NCBI RefSeq assembly: GCF_900089585.1
Contig: NZ_FLRH01000003.1
Location: forward strand, 4,540,501-4,604,500
DNA from: Micromonospora sediminicola
GTDB lineage: Bacteria; Actinomycetota; Actinomycetes; Mycobacteriales; Micromonosporaceae
Direction: 5' to 3'
Length of the DNA stretch: 64,000 nt
This document shows, piece by piece, positions 33,110-41,024 of the stretch. A program made the translations under genes and the position numbers. Position 1 is the stretch's first letter. Every line of letters begins with the position of its first letter. The notes beneath the pieces are model-generated. The model saw only the letters and a program-made list of their open reading frames with translations, had not been told where the DNA came from and made no database searches.

Positions 33110-34536
33110 CGTCCGTGACCGCCACGCCGACGCCGCTGGCCGCCGGCCCCGACGGCGACTCCGGGGGAGCCCTCCCCGGCTCCGCCGGCGAACCGCCGCG
33201 ACGGTCGACTCCGGCCCGCGCGGCGGACGTCCTGGAACTGGTCGAACGGCACGACGTGGAGATCGTCCGCTTCCTGTGGGTGGACCACAACGGAATCGTC
33301 CGCGGCAAGGGCGTCTCCCGGGAGTCGCTGCCCGGGCGGCTGCGGTCCGGGGTGCCGCTGTCCGTCGGCCGGCAGGCGGCCAGCCTGCTGGACCAGGCCC
33401 AACCGGTGCCCGGCTTCGCGGTCATGGACGAGGTGCGCATCGCCGGCGACCCGGGCACCCTGGCGCTGCTGCCGCACGCGCCGGGCTCGGCGGCGCTTCT
33501 CGGTGACCTGCTCACCAGGGACGGAACGCCATGGGGCGCGTGTCCGCGGGCGTTCCTCCGCGACGCCGTGGCGGACGCCGCCCGGGAGGGGTACGCCGTC
33601 GTGGCCGCGTTCGAACCGGAGTTCACGCTCCTGCGCGACGGGGCGCCGCTGGACGACGGGCTCACCCTGGACAACGAGGCGTTCGACGTCACCAACGACT
33701 ACGTGATCGCGCTGGTCCGGGCGCTGCGCTCGGCCGGGGTGGCGGTGGAGCAGTACCACCCGGAGACCTCACCGGGCCAGCACGAGGTCACGGTCCGGCC
33801 CGCGCCGGCGCTGCGGGCCGCCGACAACCACGTGTGGCAGCGGATGATCACCCGCGGGCTGGCCCGGCGGCGGGGTCTGCACGCCACCTTCGCCCCGGTG
33901 CCGCTGGCCGGCCTGCGCGGCAACGGCAACCACCTGCACGTGTCGCTCTGGCGTGACGGCAACGCGTTCGCCGCGCCCGGTGGCGGGCTGTCGGACGTCG
34001 CGCACCACTTCATCGCCGGGGTGCTGGCGCACCTACCCGGACTCAGCGCCCTGCTGTGCGCCGGCGTGAACAGCTACACCCGGCTGATGCGGGGCAAGTG
34101 GGCCGGCGCCTACGGGTGCTACGGCTTCGACAACCGCGAGGCCGCGGTGCGGGTCCCGTCGGTGCTGGGCGGTGACGAGTCCGGCACCACCAACGTCGAG
34201 ATCAAGCCGTGCGACGGCACCGCCAACCCGTACCTGGCGCTGGGCGCCGTCATCCACGCCGGCCTGGACGGCGTGCGACGGCGGCTCGATCCGGGCCCAC
34301 CGCTGACCGTCGACCCGAACACCCTGTCCGACGCGGAGTTGCGCCGCCGGGGGGTCACCACCCTGCCCGGCAGCCTGGCCGAGGCGGTCGACGCGCTGGA
34401 ACGTGACGACCTGCTGATGTCCGTGCTGGGCTCGCCCCGCCGGGAGCTCTACACCGCGATCAAGCGGGCCGACGTCCGGGACCTGGCGGCGCTGCCCGAG
34501 TCGGAGGCCTACGCCGTCTACCACACCCGCTTCTGA
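33106..34536 (+). CDS. Glutamine-synthetase-like gamma-glutamyl/amide ligase
   Basis: A 476-residue homologue of glutamine synthetase, clearly distinct from the glnA of this window. It keeps FLWVDHNGIVRGKGVS, AFEPEFTLL (metal Glu), EQYHPETSPGQHEV, LRGNGNHLHVSLW, and NVEIKPCDGTANPYLALGA. Such GS-like enzymes (PuuA, FluG, glutamate-aniline ligase types) phosphorylate a glutamate-like carboxylate and couple it to an amine. The first 40 residues are a Pro/Ala-rich extension. It starts at GTG 33106, overlapping the thioesterase stop, so it is the last gene of the PKS operon. It is followed by two hairpin terminators. It probably forms an amide bond in the cluster product or a precursor. Confidence 0.88.
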   Translation: MTSVTATPTPLAAGPDGDSGGALPGSAGEPPRRSTPARAADVLELVERHDVEIVRFLWVDHNGIVRGKGVSRESLPGRLRSGVPLSVGRQAASLLDQAQPVPGFAVMDEVRIAGDPGTLALLPHAPGSAALLGDLLTRDGTPWGACPRAFLRDAVADAAREGYAVVAAFEPEFTLLRDGAPLDDGLTLDNEAFDVTNDYVIALVRALRSAGVAVEQYHPETSPGQHEVTVRPAPALRAADNHVWQRMITRGLARRRGLHATFAPVPLAGLRGNGNHLHVSLWRDGNAFAAPGGGLSDVAHHFIAGVLAHLPGLSALLCAGVNSYTRLMRGKWAGAYGCYGFDNREAAVRVPSVLGGDESGTTNVEIKPCDGTANPYLALGAVIHAGLDGVRRRLDPGPPLTVDPNTLSDAELRRRGVTTLPGSLAEAVDALERDDLLMSVLGSPRRELYTAIKRADVRDLAALPESEAYAVYHTRF

Positions 34537-34542
34537 TCCCGG

Positions 34543-34579
34543 GAGGGTTGCCGACGCGGCAAGGGCGTCGGCAACCCTC
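34543..34579. terminator. First of two tandem terminators after PKS operon
   Basis: A perfect 15-bp stem (34543-34557 with 34565-34579) around a 7-nt loop, 7 bp after the operon stop. Its arms happen to contain TTGCC and GGCAA, which should not be mistaken for operator half-sites. Confidence 0.85.
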
Positions 34580-34581
34580 TT

Positions 34582-34611
34582 CCACGGTCCCACCGTCCGG
34601 CGGGACCGTGG
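34582..34611. terminator. Second tandem terminator after PKS operon
   Basis: A perfect 10-bp stem, CCACGGTCCC at 34582-34591 with GGGACCGTGG at 34602-34611, separated by 10 nt. It insulates the regulator promoter immediately downstream. Confidence 0.7.
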
Positions 34612-34616
34612 GAGCC

Positions 34617-34632
34617 GGCAACCCGCTGGCAA
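34617..34632. promoter_or_regulatory. GGCAA direct repeat upstream of first XRE regulator
   Basis: GGCAA at 34617 and 34628 (11-bp start spacing), a half-operator of the cluster motif. A TATACT box at 34675-34680 suggests a start near 34687, placing the repeat at about -55 to -70, an activator-like position. A further GGCAA occurs at 34705. Confidence 0.55.
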
Positions 34633-34789
34633 TGACTGTGCCGACACCCTTACCCGGTGCCCGGTCAGGGTGGCTATACTCCTTTACAGCCATAAACCGG
34701 CGATGGCAATGCCGAGCCGACCATCACCGGCGGCCACACCTCGCGGAGTTCCGTGGCGGTTGTCGGTGATCTTGGCCTTGGGAGTGGGA

Positions 34790-36058
34790 ATGCTGCAGCA
34801 GTCCGAGTTCGGATCCCGGCTTCGCGCGCTGCGCGAGAAGCGTGGCCTGTCCCAGGCGGCGCTGGCCGAGGGCGCCATCTCCACCGGCTATCTGTCCCGG
34901 CTCGAGTCCGGCGCCCGACGGCCGACCCCCCGGGTGGTGGCCTATCTCGCGCAACGCCTCGGCGTGCCGGTCTCGGTCCTGGAAGATCCGAACGCCGACC
35001 CGGTGGACGCCGTCGAGGCGTCCCCGTTCACCCAGGTCCTGGCCGCGGTGATCTCCGCCAGCAGCCACGACCGCGCCGCCGAACCGCTGGCCGAGGCGCT
35101 GCGGGCCGACGGCCAACACGACCCGGCCCAGCGGTGGCAGGCGCTCTGGCTGCTCGCCGAGATCCGCGGCGACGAGGGCGAGCGCGACGAACAGCGCCAC
35201 CTGCTCGAGGAACTGGTCGAGCTGAGCGGGCAGCTCGGCGTCGCGCCGCTCCTGGCCCGCGCGCAGACCCAGCTGTCCCGCTGCCTGCGGACCCTCGGTG
35301 ACACCGCCGGTGCCCGGGAGTACGCGCAACGGGCGTACGACGTCGCCGGCGAGTTGTCCCTCACCGACCGCGCGGCGACGCTGCAGGCCCTGGTCTCGGC
35401 GCTGGCCGAGGCGGGCCGGCTCGACGAGGCCCGGACCCACGCCGACGAGTTGTGCCGCCTCACCGAGCCGGCCGGCGGGACGCTGCACGTGGAGGCGCTG
35501 TGGGCGGCGGCAACGGTCCGCACCCGCCAGGGTGACCACGCCGGCGCCATCGCCCGGCTGGAGGAGGCGCTCTCCGGCGCGAACAGCCGGCAGGACCTGC
35601 ACCTGTGGATCCGCCTGCACCTGGCCGCCGCCTCGCTCTACCTGCAGACCACCCCGGCGCAGCCGGAGCAGGCCCGGGCCGCGCTGGACACGGTGGAGCC
35701 GGTGCTGCGGCTGATCGGCACCGAGCGCCATCACCAGGAGCACCAGAGCCTGCGGGCGCACCTGGCGTTCGCCGAGGGACGGCTCGACGACGCACGCGCG
35801 ATCTGCGACGCGGCAGCCGACCGGCGCTCCCTGCTGTCGTTCCGCGACCGGCTCAAGCTCGCCGCCCTGCAGGCCCGGCTGGCCATCCTGGGCGGTGACG
35901 CCGACGGCGGCATCCGGGCGCTGCAGGACGTCGCCCGCCAGGCCGAGCAGGCCCACAACGTCGAACTCGCCGCGGAGCTGTGGCGCAGTCTCGCGGAGAC
36001 CCTCGCCCGGCCGTACGGTGGGGATCCGGCCCTCGCCGGCCGGGCCCCCACCGGCTGA
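34790..36058 (+). CDS. XRE-family regulator with TPR domain (first of a pair)
   Basis: A 422-residue protein. The N-terminal helix-turn-helix covers residues 8-62 (FGSRLRALREKRGLSQAALAEGAISTGYLSRLESG), followed by about 330 residues of helical TPR-like repeats (AREYAQRAYDVAGEL, ARTHADELCRL, AIARLEEALSG). It closely parallels the second regulator at 38833, including the HTH sequence and the final HN-x-ELAAE-x-WRSLAETL. The TPR part probably senses a peptide, metabolite or partner. ATG at 34790 with GGAGTGGGA. Likely pathway-specific regulator reading the TTGCC/GGCAA sites, an inference. Confidence 0.88.
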   Translation: MLQQSEFGSRLRALREKRGLSQAALAEGAISTGYLSRLESGARRPTPRVVAYLAQRLGVPVSVLEDPNADPVDAVEASPFTQVLAAVISASSHDRAAEPLAEALRADGQHDPAQRWQALWLLAEIRGDEGERDEQRHLLEELVELSGQLGVAPLLARAQTQLSRCLRTLGDTAGAREYAQRAYDVAGELSLTDRAATLQALVSALAEAGRLDEARTHADELCRLTEPAGGTLHVEALWAAATVRTRQGDHAGAIARLEEALSGANSRQDLHLWIRLHLAAASLYLQTTPAQPEQARAALDTVEPVLRLIGTERHHQEHQSLRAHLAFAEGRLDDARAICDAAADRRSLLSFRDRLKLAALQARLAILGGDADGGIRALQDVARQAEQAHNVELAAELWRSLAETLARPYGGDPALAGRAPTG

Positions 36059-36101
36059 GCCCCGCCCCGACGGCGGCTCGCACGACCGGTGCCGCACCGC
36101 G

Positions 36102-37235
36102 TCAGGCGGCGCAGACGCGCCGGAGCGAGCAACCGAGCGCCTCGATGTCGGCGACGCCGTTGTAGTGGTGCACCGACGTGCGCACGAACCGCTCGATCCC
36201 GGCCGCGGCCAGGTAGAGCGGGGTGTGCGCGCCGACGCCGACCCACGCGTTGAGCCCGTCCTCGGCCAAGGCGTCACGGATCCGCTCCGGCGGCAGCCGG
36301 TCGTGGGTGAACGACGCGATGCCGCCGTGCCGGCTGCCGGGCATCAGCAGCCGGGTTCCCGGCGTCTGTCCGATCGTGGCGGTGAGCGCCGGGTAGACCT
36401 CGGCCGTCGGCGCCGGTGCGGTGCGGGCGTACTCGGCAGCGGCGAGCAGACCGAGCACCGCGGCGTTGCCACGCTCGGCGGTCTCGAACCGGGCCGCCGT
36501 CTCCACGTCCAGCCGGTGCTCGTGCAGCGAGACCGCCTGCGCGACGTGCAGGTCGTAGAAGACCGGATCGATCCGGTCCCACAGGTCCGGGCGCAGGTAG
36601 GCGAACCCGGTGCCGCGCGGGCCGCGGAGGAACTTGCGTCCGGCCGCCGTCAGGGCGTGGCAGCCGATCGCGCCGACGTCGACGGGGATCTGACCGATCG
36701 TCTGGCACGCGTCCACCAGGTACACCGCCGACGAGCCGGCGAGCAGCGTGCCGATCCGCTCCACCGGTTGGATCAGGCCGACCGCCGACGGCATGTGAAC
36801 CACCGAGACCAGCGCCACCCGGTCGTCGAGACGCGCGCGCATCCACTCCAGGTCGACGTCCCCGGCGTCGCCCACCGGGATCACCTCGAGCGTGCATCCG
36901 CGCCGGGCGGCGAGCCGCTGCAGGGCGATGAGGTTGCCGGCGTACTCGTACGGGGTGGTCCAGATCCGGCTGCCCTCGGCGACGTCGAGGTGGCACGCGA
37001 TCCGGCACCAGGCGTCGGTGGCGCTGGCGAACAGGGCGATGTGCTCCGGGCGGGCGCCGACGAGGGCGGCGAGCGCGGCGTACACCCGGTCGGTGAGGTC
37101 GGCGGAGCGTGCCTGTTCGGCCTCGTACGGCCCGACGGCGGCCTCCGCGTCGAGGTAGCCGGTCATCGCGGCGGTGACGCCGGGGGCCGGCAGGCCCGCT
37201 CCGGCGGTGTTGAGGTGGATCGCGCCCGCCGTCAT
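36102..37235 (-). CDS. Aminotransferase class V-fold PLP enzyme
   Basis: A 377-residue fold-type I PLP enzyme related to cysteine desulfurases, isopenicillin N epimerase-like and EgtE-like proteins. It begins IHLNTAGAGLPAPGV, has ALFASATDAWCRIA (phosphate loop region), YLVDACQTIGQIPVDV (Asp that pairs with the pyridine N) and the Schiff-base Lys in TAAGRKFLRGPRGTGF. The active-site Cys loop of desulfurases is not evident, so a lyase, epimerase or aminotransferase role is more likely. The ATG overlaps the desaturase stop (ATGA). It is probably a tailoring or precursor enzyme. Confidence 0.85.
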   Translation of the reverse strand: MTAGAIHLNTAGAGLPAPGVTAAMTGYLDAEAAVGPYEAEQARSADLTDRVYAALAALVGARPEHIALFASATDAWCRIACHLDVAEGSRIWTTPYEYAGNLIALQRLAARRGCTLEVIPVGDAGDVDLEWMRARLDDRVALVSVVHMPSAVGLIQPVERIGTLLAGSSAVYLVDACQTIGQIPVDVGAIGCHALTAAGRKFLRGPRGTGFAYLRPDLWDRIDPVFYDLHVAQAVSLHEHRLDVETAARFETAERGNAAVLGLLAAAEYARTAPAPTAEVYPALTATIGQTPGTRLLMPGSRHGGIASFTHDRLPPERIRDALAEDGLNAWVGVGAHTPLYLAAAGIERFVRTSVHHYNGVADIEALGCSLRRVCAA

Positions 37236-38470
37236 CGCCGCGCCCGGGCCGGTGTCGGCGTGTCCGCCGGCTGTCGCGGTGGGGTGGGTCGCGTCGCGGT
37301 GGACGACGCGAGGACGGAGGCCAGCTCCGCCTGCGGCGGATCGGTCCGGTACGGCGCGGTCCGCGCCTCCGGCGCCGTCCGGCCGAGGGCGACGATCTCG
37401 GCGAAGCTGCGCTGTCCCGGATCGCCGGGCACGCCGCCGTCCCGACGCCACTGCCGGTACTTGGCCGCGTAACTGATCAGGGTCTCCTTGTCCCGGCGGC
37501 CGGGCGGGCGGGTCAGGATGCCGGCCCACAGCCCGTCCCACTGCGCGTAGGCCGGGTCGCCGAGCAGGATGCGGTGCGCCTTCTTCATGTTCCAGAAGGG
37601 CACCCCGGTGTTGAGGTGGTGGACCAGGTGGTAGTTGTCGTTGTGCCGCCCCAGCAGGAACCGTTCGACGGCCCAGCCGTGCCGGTTGCGGGTCATCAGG
37701 ATCTGCCGGCTCTCGCTCTCCGGCAACGGGAAGTGCTCGGCCAGTTCGGACAGCCAGCCGATGGCGACCGCGGTCGTGAACAGCGGCACGATCCAGAACA
37801 GGAAGAACTCGAGCAGATAGCCGCCGGACACGATCGGGGTGAGCAGCGCCGTCCAGACGCCGAGCAGCAGCCAGCGTTCGGCCCGCAGGCTCATCGGCAT
37901 CGAGACGGCCACCTGGTCCTCGCGGAACAGCAGCCGGTCCTCCACCACGTACCGGACGTACTCGAGCGTGCGCAGGCCGAGCACCGCGAACAGGATGTTG
38001 CGCAGGAAGAAGGCCCGGTTGGAACCGCGCGGATCGTAGATGCCGCACTCCACGTGGAAGCTGTAGTCCGGGTCCTTCTCCCGGTCCCCGAGGTAGCGGT
38101 GGTGCAGCCCGATGTGCGAGCTGCGGTAGGGGTTGTGCATGTGGAACACCAGGTGCCCGGTGAAGACGGTGCTGAGCACGAGGTTGAGGGTCGGGTTGCG
38201 TGCCAGCACCTTGTGCGACGCCTCGTGCAGCAGGTTGACCAGAGCGCGTTGGGTGGAGCCGATGAGCACCAGGGAGACCGGGTAGAACCAGTACGACACG
38301 CCCAGGCTCAGGTAGACGGCGAACGCGATGACCGCGTAGTCGAAGAGGACGCCGAGTATCCCGTGGTGGTTGTCCAGCCGGCACAGCCGGCGCAGTTCGC
38401 GTCGGATCTCCGGGGACAACTTGCTGAAGTCGAGATCGGTGGGCGGGCTGAGGTGGTTCGCCGAGGCCAT
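37232..38470 (-). CDS. Membrane fatty-acid-desaturase-like di-iron enzyme
   Basis: A 412-residue integral membrane protein with the three His boxes of the desaturase/hydroxylase superfamily: HEASH, SSHIGLHHRY, and NYHLVHH; an upstream HNDN adds a further His. Hydrophobic spans are seen around VLFDYAVIAFAVYLSLGVSYWFYPVSLVLIG, TALLTPIVSGGYLLEFFLFWIVPLFTTAVAIGW. It should use O2 and a ferredoxin- or cytochrome-type reductant to desaturate or hydroxylate a substrate that may be carrier-bound or free. ATG at 38470 behind GAGGAG. The Pro/Arg-rich C-terminal tail is atypical. It heads a two-gene operon with the PLP enzyme. Confidence 0.88.
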   Translation of the reverse strand: MASANHLSPPTDLDFSKLSPEIRRELRRLCRLDNHHGILGVLFDYAVIAFAVYLSLGVSYWFYPVSLVLIGSTQRALVNLLHEASHKVLARNPTLNLVLSTVFTGHLVFHMHNPYRSSHIGLHHRYLGDREKDPDYSFHVECGIYDPRGSNRAFFLRNILFAVLGLRTLEYVRYVVEDRLLFREDQVAVSMPMSLRAERWLLLGVWTALLTPIVSGGYLLEFFLFWIVPLFTTAVAIGWLSELAEHFPLPESESRQILMTRNRHGWAVERFLLGRHNDNYHLVHHLNTGVPFWNMKKAHRILLGDPAYAQWDGLWAGILTRPPGRRDKETLISYAAKYRQWRRDGGVPGDPGQRSFAEIVALGRTAPEARTAPYRTDPPQAELASVLASSTATRPTPPRQPADTPTPARARR

Positions 38471-38638
38471 TCGAGACTCCTCGCAGAGGGCACGCGCCGA
38501 GTGCGCACGTGGCAAAAAGCCGCCAGCGGTGGTCAGCCCAGCTCGCGCCGGCGGCTTGGCCGAGGGACCCGCAGTCGGCGGGCGGAAAGGGTGGCGAACT
38601 GGGGGGCGGGATGGTGCCCAGCGACGACGGTAGAGGAT

Positions 38639-38677
38639 GGCAACGTCTTTGACAATGCTGTTGCCTGACATTGACAA
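38639..38677. promoter_or_regulatory. Cluster operator between desaturase and second XRE gene
   Basis: Half-sites GGCAA (38639), GACAA (38651), TTGCC (38661) and GACAA (38673) in the 362-bp divergent promoter region. The TTGCC-N7-GACAA core has the same 12-bp start spacing as the 46946 site. The rest of 38471-38832 shows no gene. Confidence 0.6.
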
Positions 38678-38832
38678 CACTGCTGTGCCATTACTACGAT
38701 CAAGCGGCCAAAGAGGCGCGGGGGGCGCATTTGTCGACACCGCAACCCGTCCGCATTCTGCCGTGATTCCGCGTCTCGGCAGAGGGGAGACGATGCCGAG
38801 GGCACCGTCTCCCACACCTCAGGGATGAGACA

Positions 38833-40077
38833 TTGGAACAGCCGCAGTTCGGTCAACGCTTGAGGGCCCTCCGACTGGGGCGTGGGCTGTCGCAGGCTGC
38901 GCTCGCCGGGAACTACATCTCCACCGGCTATCTGTCCCGACTGGAGTCGGGCGCCCGGCAACCCACACCACGCGTGGTGGCATACCTGGCGGAGCGGCTC
39001 GGCGTCGAGGAGTCGGCGTTCCTCGCCCAGGCGAGGCCCACGTCCCTGGCGATCGTGCTCGCCTCGGTCACGTCGGGCACCCCGCGTGACAGCGCCGACC
39101 GGGTGGCCGAGGCGCTCCGGCTCGACGACGGACGCGCGCCGGAGCTGCGCTGGCAGGCCCTGTGGCTGCTGGCCGGGCTGCGCAGCGACGAGGGCGCGCA
39201 CGAGACGGCGTACGCGCTGCTCACCGAACTGCTCGGGCTCGCCGAGGAACTGGACGTGCCCGAGCTGCTGGTGCGCACCTGCACCCGGATGTCGCGCTGC
39301 CTGCGCGTGCTGGGCGACAACGTGCAGGCCCACGAGTACGCCCAGCGGGCCGTCACGCTCTCCACCGAGCTCGCGCTGCCGGACCGGACGGCCGCGCTGC
39401 ACGTGCTGATCTCCACCGAGGCCGAGGCGGGCCGACTGGGCGAGGCACGCCGGCACGCCGACCTGCTGTGCGCCCTCACCGAGGGCACGCCGGGGACGGC
39501 GTACGTGGAGGCGTTGTGGGCGTCGGCGACGGTCAGCATGCGCCAGGGTGACCACCGCGCCTCGCAGGAGGTGCTGGAACGGGCGTTGCGGCTGCTGGAC
39601 AGCCACGAGGATCTCAAGCTCTGGATGCGCCTGCGGTTCGCCGCCGCCTCCCTCTACCTGCAGAGCACGCCGGCCCAGGCCGCCGCGGCGCGGGCGCGCC
39701 TGGACGAGGTCGCCCCCGTGGTGGAGATGATCGGGTCCGAGCTGCACCACCAGGAGCTGCTCTCCCTGCGGGCCCACCTGGCGTTCGAGGAGGGGCGCTT
39801 CGCCGAGGCCCGGGAACTGGCCGGCCGGATCGACGACTCGGGCGGGCGCCTGTCGTTCCGGGACCAGTTGCGGATCGAGGTGCTGCGTGGCCGCCTGCGG
39901 ATCGTCGAGGGCGACACCGAGGCCGGCATCGAGCACCTGCAACGGCTGGCGCAGAGCGCGACCGCCGCGCACAACCTGGAGCTGGCCGCGGAGACCTGGC
40001 GCAGCCTGGCCGAGACGCTGTCCGCTCCGGCCCGGCTGCGGGAGATGACGACGCGACCGCCGGCGAGCGCCGGCTAG
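38833..40077 (+). CDS. XRE-family regulator with TPR domain (second of a pair)
   Basis: A 414-residue paralogue of the 34790 regulator. The HTH at 6-60 (FGQRLRALRLGRGLSQAALAGNYISTGYLSRLESG) is nearly the same, with most differences before the STGYLSRLESGAR recognition region, so the two may bind the same DNA. TPR-like helices follow (ALLTELLGLAEELDV, HEYAQRAVTLSTEL). The start codon is TTG at 38833 after AGGGATGAG; no in-frame ATG is available nearby. It is followed 13 bp later by a GNAT gene on the same strand. Its promoter carries the cluster operator, so autoregulation or cross-regulation is likely. Confidence 0.88.
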   Translation: MEQPQFGQRLRALRLGRGLSQAALAGNYISTGYLSRLESGARQPTPRVVAYLAERLGVEESAFLAQARPTSLAIVLASVTSGTPRDSADRVAEALRLDDGRAPELRWQALWLLAGLRSDEGAHETAYALLTELLGLAEELDVPELLVRTCTRMSRCLRVLGDNVQAHEYAQRAVTLSTELALPDRTAALHVLISTEAEAGRLGEARRHADLLCALTEGTPGTAYVEALWASATVSMRQGDHRASQEVLERALRLLDSHEDLKLWMRLRFAAASLYLQSTPAQAAAARARLDEVAPVVEMIGSELHHQELLSLRAHLAFEEGRFAEARELAGRIDDSGGRLSFRDQLRIEVLRGRLRIVEGDTEAGIEHLQRLAQSATAAHNLELAAETWRSLAETLSAPARLREMTTRPPASAG

Positions 40078-40090
40078 GAGGGACGCAACC

Positions 40091-40972
40091 GTGCCGCAGC
40101 CGTGGGTCAGGCCGATGCGGGTCGAGGACGTGCCGGCCGCCGAGCGCGCCTCGGCGGTGACCTTCCTGGAGGGCGACCGGCTCAGCCGCCGGGTGAGCGA
40201 ACCGGAGGTCCGGCCCCGGTCCGCCGCGGTGGGCGGGCAGTGGATCGACCGGATGTCGTACCTGGTGGAAACCGATCCGGGTGGCTGTTGGGTGGCCGTG
40301 GACGGCGAGGACCTCGTCGGCTTCGCGATCTCCCAGAACCGGGGTCGGTTCTGGTACCTGGCCACCTACGGCGTGCTGCCCGGACAGCAGGGACGCGGGC
40401 TGGGCCGGCGGCTGATGGACGCCGTCCTCGCCCACGCCGACGGCCGACCGGGTCTGTTCTCCTCCACCGTGCACCCCGGGGCCACCCGCCGCTACCGGTT
40501 GGCGGGCTTCCTGCTGTATCCGCAGATGCGGATGGTGGGCACGGTGGACCGGTCCACGCTCCCGGCGGTCCCCGGACTGAGCGAGGGGGACGGCAACGAC
40601 ATCGGATGGATGGATCGGCTGGACGAGAGCCGCCGCGGCGCCGGGCACGGCCCCGACCACGAGTACATGCTCCGACGGTTGCGGCTGGTGGTGTCGCGGC
40701 GGTCGGGCCGACTCGGGTACGTCTACCTCGACGAGGAGACCGGGCAGCCGAAGCTGCTGGCGGCGCAGGACCCGCGGACGGCGTCCGCGCTGCTGTGGGA
40801 GGCGCTGGCCGCGTCGCGCGGGCCCACGCTCGTCAACTGCATCACGACCGCCAACCACTGGGCGGTCGACGTCGGGCTCGCCGCCCGGCTCGACCTCGGG
40901 CAGGAGGGCTACCTGGCGCTGCGCGGCCTGCCGGAGCCCGCGCCGTACCTGGCCAGCGGCCACTTCCTGTAG
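40091..40972 (+). CDS. GNAT-family N-acetyltransferase
   Basis: A 293-residue protein. The N-terminal GNAT domain has VAVDGEDLVGFAISQNRGRFWYLATYGVLPGQQGRGLGRRLMDAVLAHA, where QQGRGLG is the acetyl-CoA pyrophosphate loop, then STVHPGATRRYRLAGF. The C-terminal half (GYVYLDEETGQPKLLAAQDPRTASALLWEAL ... ITTANHWAVDVGLAARLDL) resembles a degenerate second GNAT repeat. GTG start 13 bp after the XRE gene, so cotranscribed. It could acylate the product for self-protection or as a biosynthetic step. Confidence 0.85.
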   Translation: MPQPWVRPMRVEDVPAAERASAVTFLEGDRLSRRVSEPEVRPRSAAVGGQWIDRMSYLVETDPGGCWVAVDGEDLVGFAISQNRGRFWYLATYGVLPGQQGRGLGRRLMDAVLAHADGRPGLFSSTVHPGATRRYRLAGFLLYPQMRMVGTVDRSTLPAVPGLSEGDGNDIGWMDRLDESRRGAGHGPDHEYMLRRLRLVVSRRSGRLGYVYLDEETGQPKLLAAQDPRTASALLWEALAASRGPTLVNCITTANHWAVDVGLAARLDLGQEGYLALRGLPEPAPYLASGHFL

Positions 40973-40980
40973 GAGGCCCG

Positions 40981-41011
40981 GCGGGGCGGCGACGCGTCGA
41001 CACCGCCCCGC
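40981..41011. terminator. Terminator between GNAT and PLP enzyme genes
   Basis: A perfect 9-bp stem, GCGGGGCGG (40981-40989) with CCGCCCCGC (41003-41011), between the convergent stops at 40972 and 41025. Confidence 0.6.
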
Positions 41012-41024
41012 ACCGGCCGGGTGG

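Noticed and set aside
34548..34574. TTGCC and GGCAA elements resembling the cluster operator
   Set aside because: They form the arms and loop of a perfect terminator hairpin, so the pairing explains them without an operator.
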